64,000 bases of DNA from Alphaproteobacteria bacterium (GTDB lineage Bacteria; Pseudomonadota; Alphaproteobacteria; Reyranellales; Reyranellaceae): NCBI GenBank assembly GCA_017308235.1, contig JAFKFL010000023.1, forward strand, positions 1-64,000. Reading direction: 5' to 3'. Shown one piece after another: positions 59,812 to 64,000 of this stretch. Each line of letters starts with the position of its first letter. Position 1 is the stretch's first letter. The notes under the pieces are model-generated. The model searched no databases. It saw only the letters and a list, made by a program, of their open reading frames with translations, and had not been told where the DNA came from. The position numbers and the translations under genes are program-made.

Positions 59812-61353
59812 TCAAGCAGGCGCAACCGGCCCGCTGCGTTCCAGCGAAACTTCCTCCTGCAAGCTCGCGACATCGCGATAGATCGAAGCGGCGGCCAGCG
59901 TGCGGCCTCTCGACTTGTAGCGCACCAGGCAGTCCTTGGCGGCAATGTCGCCTTCCACCACGAGTTCGTCCCACCGCTCGGCGTGGCCCACGTAGTTGAT
60001 CGGAAGGTCGTAGTGCTGGCTCCAGAAGAACGGCACGGCAGCGAAAGGCTCGCGATGGCCAAGCATGTTCAGGGCCGCCGCCTGGCCCTGTCGTTGAGCC
60101 ACCACCCAGTGCTCGACGCGAATAGATTGCCCGCTGTGAGGATCAGGCCATCGCGCGATATCGCCGGCGGCGAAAATCCCCGGCGCGCTTGCCTCCAGGA
60201 AAGCGTTGGCGATGACCCCACGATCAATCGCAAGCCCTGCCCTCTCCGCCAGCTCGATCCTCGGACGAACGCCAACGCCCATTACCACGAGATCGGCTTC
60301 GAGCAGCACGCCACTTGCCAGTCTGACCCGTTTGTCTTCGATCGCTGCCGGCGTGTCTTCGAGGTGGAAGACAACACCGTGTTCCTCATGAAGACGACGC
60401 ACCAGATCGCCCATGTCCGGCCCCAGGATCCGCTCCATAGGCCGCTTCTCCGGAGCCACGACATGGACCTCGATCTCGCGCGCCCGCAGGGAAGCAGCGA
60501 CCTCCAGTCCGATGAAGCTCGCGCCGATCACGACTGCGCGGCGCGCACCCTTGGCGCGCTCGATGACGGCGCGGCTGTCGGCAAGGGAGCGCAGTGTATG
60601 GACGTGTGCGTTCGTTGCCCCTGGAATTGTGAGACGGATCGGCTCAGCACCCGTCGCCAGGAGCAGGCGATCGTATGGGACACTACCTCCATCTGACAGC
60701 CGCACTTCTTGAGAACGCGGATCGATGCTCGTTACGTTCGTCTTGAGCCGAAGTTCGATGCCATTCTCGGTGTAAAAATCGTCCGGTCGCAACGGCACCC
60801 ATTCTTCGGGCGCATTGCCTGCGAGATAGTCCTTGGAGAGGTTCGGCCTATCGACAGGTGCAGCATCATCGTTGCTCAGCATGGTGATGCTGCCTTGATA
60901 GTCCTGCCGCCTCAGCATTTCGGCAGCAGCGAAGCCCGCGGCACCGCCACCGACGATGACGACCCGCTCGGGCGGAGCGGCGGCTGGTCTCGCGCGGGTT
61001 GCCGCTTGAACCTCCTTCTTACCGGTCACGAAGACCTTGCCGTCCCGCCGTTCGGTCGACCAGCAATCAAGCGGCGACAGGGCTGGCGGACGCACTGGTT
61101 CTCCAGTACGCAAGCTGAAGCAGGCGTGATGCCAGGGGCACCGCACCATGCCGTCGACCAGAAGCCCCTCTGCAAGAGGGCCATGGTAGTGCGTACAGTG
61201 GGCGCTCACCGCAAAGACATCGTCGCCTTGCCGTGCCAGCAGGACTTCGTCGTCACCGACATGTCCGACGAGCATCGCGCCGTCGGCAAGGTCAGCGACA
61301 GGGATACCCTGTGTCAGATCCGGCCCTGCGGGTTTGGCTTGGTCTTCCGCCAT
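59812..61353 (-). CDS. AIFM3-like Rieske/FAD-NAD(P) oxidoreductase fusion
   Basis: The 513-residue protein joins an N-terminal Rieske domain (CTHYHGPLAEG at about 52 and CPWHHACF at about 72) to a pyridine-nucleotide-disulfide reductase domain (VVIVGGGAAGFAAAEMLRRQ, about 134-153, then RAVVIGASFIGLEVAASL and FAAGDIARW) and a C-terminal reductase-C region. This order is that of apoptosis-inducing factor-like AIFM3 proteins. It should move electrons between NAD(P)H, FAD and a 2Fe-2S centre. It is upstream of the sugar-acid dehydratase and divergent from the KDG kinase gene. Its partner is unknown. Confidence 0.9.
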   Translation of the reverse strand: MAEDQAKPAGPDLTQGIPVADLADGAMLVGHVGDDEVLLARQGDDVFAVSAHCTHYHGPLAEGLLVDGMVRCPWHHACFSLRTGEPVRPPALSPLDCWSTERRDGKVFVTGKKEVQAATRARPAAAPPERVVIVGGGAAGFAAAEMLRRQDYQGSITMLSNDDAAPVDRPNLSKDYLAGNAPEEWVPLRPDDFYTENGIELRLKTNVTSIDPRSQEVRLSDGGSVPYDRLLLATGAEPIRLTIPGATNAHVHTLRSLADSRAVIERAKGARRAVVIGASFIGLEVAASLRAREIEVHVVAPEKRPMERILGPDMGDLVRRLHEEHGVVFHLEDTPAAIEDKRVRLASGVLLEADLVVMGVGVRPRIELAERAGLAIDRGVIANAFLEASAPGIFAAGDIARWPDPHSGQSIRVEHWVVAQRQGQAAALNMLGHREPFAAVPFFWSQHYDLPINYVGHAERWDELVVEGDIAAKDCLVRYKSRGRTLAAASIYRDVASLQEEVSLERSGPVAPA

Positions 61354-61428
61354 AGTGCCCTCCCTGTCGATCGCATCTGAGTTAACGCCCTTGAGTACCG
61401 TCCGGCGACATGGGAAACGTCGCACCTC

Positions 61429-62370
61429 ATGTCCACGGCGCCTTCCATTGTCTGTCTCGGCGAGCCCCTGATCGAGTTCAATCGTCCGCGAGAGGGCGAT
61501 GGCCGGACCTGGCTGCAGGGTTTCGGCGGCGATTCCCAGAACGTTGCGATCGCCGCGGCACGCCAGGGCGCCTCGGCGGGCTATGTCACCAGTCTCGGCC
61601 AGGATTGGATGGGCGATGCCTTTCTCGATCTTTGGAAGGCGGAAGACGTGGACTCCTCCAAAGTGAGCCGCCATCCCACTGCGCCGACCGGCGTGAGCTT
61701 CGTCACCCACACGGAGGCGGGCCACAAATTCGATTATCTGCGCAAGAATTCGGCGGCGTCATTGATGCAACCGGAGGATTTGCCTCTCGACTACATCGCC
61801 GGTGCCCGCTTCCTCCACGTGTCGGCAATCAGCCAGGCGATCAGCGACAGTGCCCGCGCCACTTGCGATGCCGCCATCACCGCCGCTCACGCTGCCGGCG
61901 TAAAGGTTTCCTACGACACCAATCTGCGCCTGCGGCTATGGGATCTCGACGCGGCTCGCCACACTATCAATGCCACGATCGCGCGTTGCGACATTGCGCT
62001 GCCGAGCCTCGACGATTCGCAGCAACTCACCAGCCTGACATCGCCCGACGACATCGCCGACTTCTATCTCACCTTGGGGGCGCCGATCGTGGCTCTGAAG
62101 ATGTCGGCCGACGGCTGCCTGATCGCCACGGCGAAAGAACGCTTACGTATGCCGCCGCATCCCGTGACACTCGTCGACGCCACTGGCGCCGGCGACACGT
62201 TCGACGGCAGCTTTTTGGCGCGGCTCCTTGCCGGCGACGACCTGCAGAGCGCGGCTCGCTACGCCAATGTCGCGGCGGCGCTTTCGACGCAGGGCTACGG
62301 AGCCGTCACGCCCATCCCTCGGCGCGCCGACGTCCTCGCCGTGCTCAAGGGTGTGGCGAATTCCGTTTGA
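61429..62370 (+). CDS. kdgK: 2-keto-3-deoxygluconate kinase
   Basis: The 313-residue PfkB kinase has IVCLGEPLIEFNRPREGDG at the start, a GGDSQNVAIAAARQGA block (about 33-48) and VTLVDATGAGDTFDGSFLARLL (about 246-267) with the catalytic Asp. These resemble KdgK, which phosphorylates 2-keto-3-deoxy sugar acids. Together with Eda it would feed sugar acids into pyruvate and glyceraldehyde 3-phosphate. Its 3' end overlaps the convergent eda gene by 26 bases. It is divergent from the AIFM3-like gene. Confidence 0.87.
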   Translation: MSTAPSIVCLGEPLIEFNRPREGDGRTWLQGFGGDSQNVAIAAARQGASAGYVTSLGQDWMGDAFLDLWKAEDVDSSKVSRHPTAPTGVSFVTHTEAGHKFDYLRKNSAASLMQPEDLPLDYIAGARFLHVSAISQAISDSARATCDAAITAAHAAGVKVSYDTNLRLRLWDLDAARHTINATIARCDIALPSLDDSQQLTSLTSPDDIADFYLTLGAPIVALKMSADGCLIATAKERLRMPPHPVTLVDATGAGDTFDGSFLARLLAGDDLQSAARYANVAAALSTQGYGAVTPIPRRADVLAVLKGVANSV

Positions 62371-62983
62371 GTTGAGCAGCCGCAGCCGCCAGCTTCTCGA
62401 TCTCGGCCCATCGCCCCGCCGCTACGGTGGCACGAGGCGCCACCCAGGATCCGCCGATGCAGACCACATTCGGCAAGCCGAGATAGCTCGGCGCATTCTC
62501 CTGGTTGATGCCGCCGGTTGGACAGAACTGTATCTCCGGCAATGGTGCCGAGATGGCCCTGAGCCAAGCCGGTCCGCCAGACGTGTCGGCCGGGAAGAAT
62601 TTCAGTAAACGGAACCCCCGTTCCGCAAGCGCCAACGCCTCCGATACGGTCTGCACGCCGGGCAGGAACGGCATGCCCGACTTCTCGATCGCGAGCGCCA
62701 GAGCCGGCGTGCAGCCTGGACTGACGCCGAAGCGAGCACCTGCCCGCTGAGCCTGATCGAGTTGTGCTTCATTCAAGACGGTGCCCGCGCCCACGACCGC
62801 ATCGGGTACGTCGGCGGCGATCGCCTTCAGCGCGTCGATCGCCGCTCGCGTACGCAAGGTGATTTCGAGGACGGGCAATCCGCCTTTCACGAGGGCTCGC
62901 GCCAAGGGCACGGCGTCGGCTGTCTTTTCGATCGTCAGCACCGGAATGACCGGAGCGAGTGCCGCCACGGCCGCGATGTCCAT
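62345..62983 (-). CDS. eda: 2-keto-3-deoxy-6-phosphogluconate aldolase
   Basis: The 212-residue class I aldolase has the Glu and Arg of LEITLRTRAA (about 39-48), the GAGTVLN block, the Schiff-base Lys in LLKFFPAD (about 127-134) and PTGGINQENAPSYLGLPNVVCIGGSWVAP (about 155-183, read in parts). All residues needed for KDPG cleavage to pyruvate and glyceraldehyde 3-phosphate are present. It lies two bases after the SDR gene on the same strand and overlaps kdgK convergently by 26 bases. Confidence 0.94.
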   Translation of the reverse strand: MDIAAVAALAPVIPVLTIEKTADAVPLARALVKGGLPVLEITLRTRAAIDALKAIAADVPDAVVGAGTVLNEAQLDQAQRAGARFGVSPGCTPALALAIEKSGMPFLPGVQTVSEALALAERGFRLLKFFPADTSGGPAWLRAISAPLPEIQFCPTGGINQENAPSYLGLPNVVCIGGSWVAPRATVAAGRWAEIEKLAAAAAQLKRNSPHP

Positions 62984-62985
62984 CG

Positions 62986-63723
<738 letters not shown>

Positions 63724-63733
63724 TCACTCCGCT

Positions 63734-64000
63734 TCAGTTGATCAAGCCTTTTTCCTTATAGAACCTTTCCGCACCGCCATGCAGCGGAATGGAAATGCCG
63801 ACAAGCGCTGTATCCATTTGGATATCACGTGCCTTTGCCGGCCCGGAGTCCAGCAGCTTGCGGGTCGCCGGGCTCCAGAGCGCCATCGTGATCCTGTAGA
63901 TCAGATCATCCGGCTGCTTGCTCGAAGTGATCCAGAGCGCATGCACGCCGATCGTCGTGACGCCGCCGATACCCTTGTAGGCCCCAGCCGGGATCTCATC
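63734..64000 (-). CDS. TAXI family TRAP transporter solute-binding protein, cut by window end
   Basis: Only the C-terminal 88 residues are visible; the frame stays open to base 64000 on the minus strand. The stretch beginning EIPAGAYKGIGGVTTIGVHA and continuing ITSSKQPDDLIYRITMALWS, then the conserved final PLHGGAERFYKEKGLIN, are typical of TAXI proteins, which bind solutes in the periplasm for TRAP-type uptake. The SDR gene follows after 13 bases, so the transporter and the enzymes SDR and Eda probably form one operon. The solute is likely an organic or sugar acid by context. Confidence 0.9.
   Translation of the reverse strand, partial: DEIPAGAYKGIGGVTTIGVHALWITSSKQPDDLIYRITMALWSPATRKLLDSGPAKARDIQMDTALVGISIPLHGGAERFYKEKGLIN

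Overview
The window is 64 kb of gene-dense, GC-rich chromosome from an alphaproteobacterium. The lineage call rests on several genes: a PopZ-type polar organiser next to valS, the small complex I subunit of the NDUFS4 type, a two-domain cold-shock protein followed by a DUF192 gene, a quinone-linked class 2 PyrD, and CCA-encoding tRNA genes. The mix of CaiB-type CoA transferases, a Bug/TctC binding protein, Rieske oxygenases and IlvD/Edd dehydratases fits a metabolically versatile soil or water organism of the Rhodospirillales, Reyranella or Hyphomicrobiales type. I cannot name a genus from sequence alone. I see no insertion sequence, prophage, integrase, CRISPR array or rRNA gene. About 68 protein genes, one decayed gene and four tRNAs are supported.

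Layout. 1-8.7 kb: an amidase (cut by the window edge), PrpB-type lyase, a YciA thioesterase coupled to a DUF1007 protein, parE, a secreted unknown, pyrD, a LysE-type exporter and a TctC-type binding protein. 8.7-16.1 kb: ilvD, then a divergent operon of DMT transporter, CoA transferase and thiolase-like protein, a small secreted protein, and a PhyH dioxygenase. 15.6-18.1 kb: a three-gene operon for an exported FAD amine oxidase, an exported cytochrome c and an exported RidA. 18.2-23.7 kb: valS, popZ, a TolC-family channel and a divergent Pcm, all on the minus strand. 23.8-24.1 kb: tRNA-Cys and tRNA-Asn. 24.2-31.3 kb: a long plus-strand operon centred on sulfur amino acids (Nudix hydrolase, CysK-like enzyme, ribokinase-like kinase, AlaX editing protein, SseA, GNAT, MetC, tartrate-dehydratase-like enzyme).

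31.3-41.7 kb: zur divergent from hisI, a His-rich lipoprotein and an MFS exporter; M81 peptidase; lipoprotein; hydroxyisobutyrate-type dehydrogenase, cupin, HAD phosphatase; GNAT; TetR with a clear operator-like inverted repeat; a decayed SDR gene; LysR divergent from an acyl-CoA dehydrogenase. 41.7-47.4 kb: a self-contained iron-uptake operon with receptor, PiuC hydroxylase, PepSY protein, TonB, ExbB and ExbD. 47.5-53.9 kb: housekeeping genes and tRNA-Arg and tRNA-Pro, fhs, an O-methyltransferase, a DCC protein, DUF192 and the cold-shock protein. 54-64 kb: a lone Rieske oxygenase, LysR, enoyl-CoA hydratase, a PrcB-like protein, and a sugar-acid region with an IlvD/Edd dehydratase, an AIFM3-like Rieske/FAD reductase, KDG kinase, KDPG aldolase, an SDR and a TAXI-type TRAP binding protein cut by the window end.

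The most interesting unit is the amine oxidase, cytochrome c and RidA operon at 15582-18133. All three products carry export signals, so it reads as a periplasmic amine or amino-acid dehydrogenase that passes electrons to its own cytochrome and has its own imine hydrolase. A second general feature is that almost every convergent gene pair is separated by fewer than 30 bases or overlaps, leaving little room for terminators.
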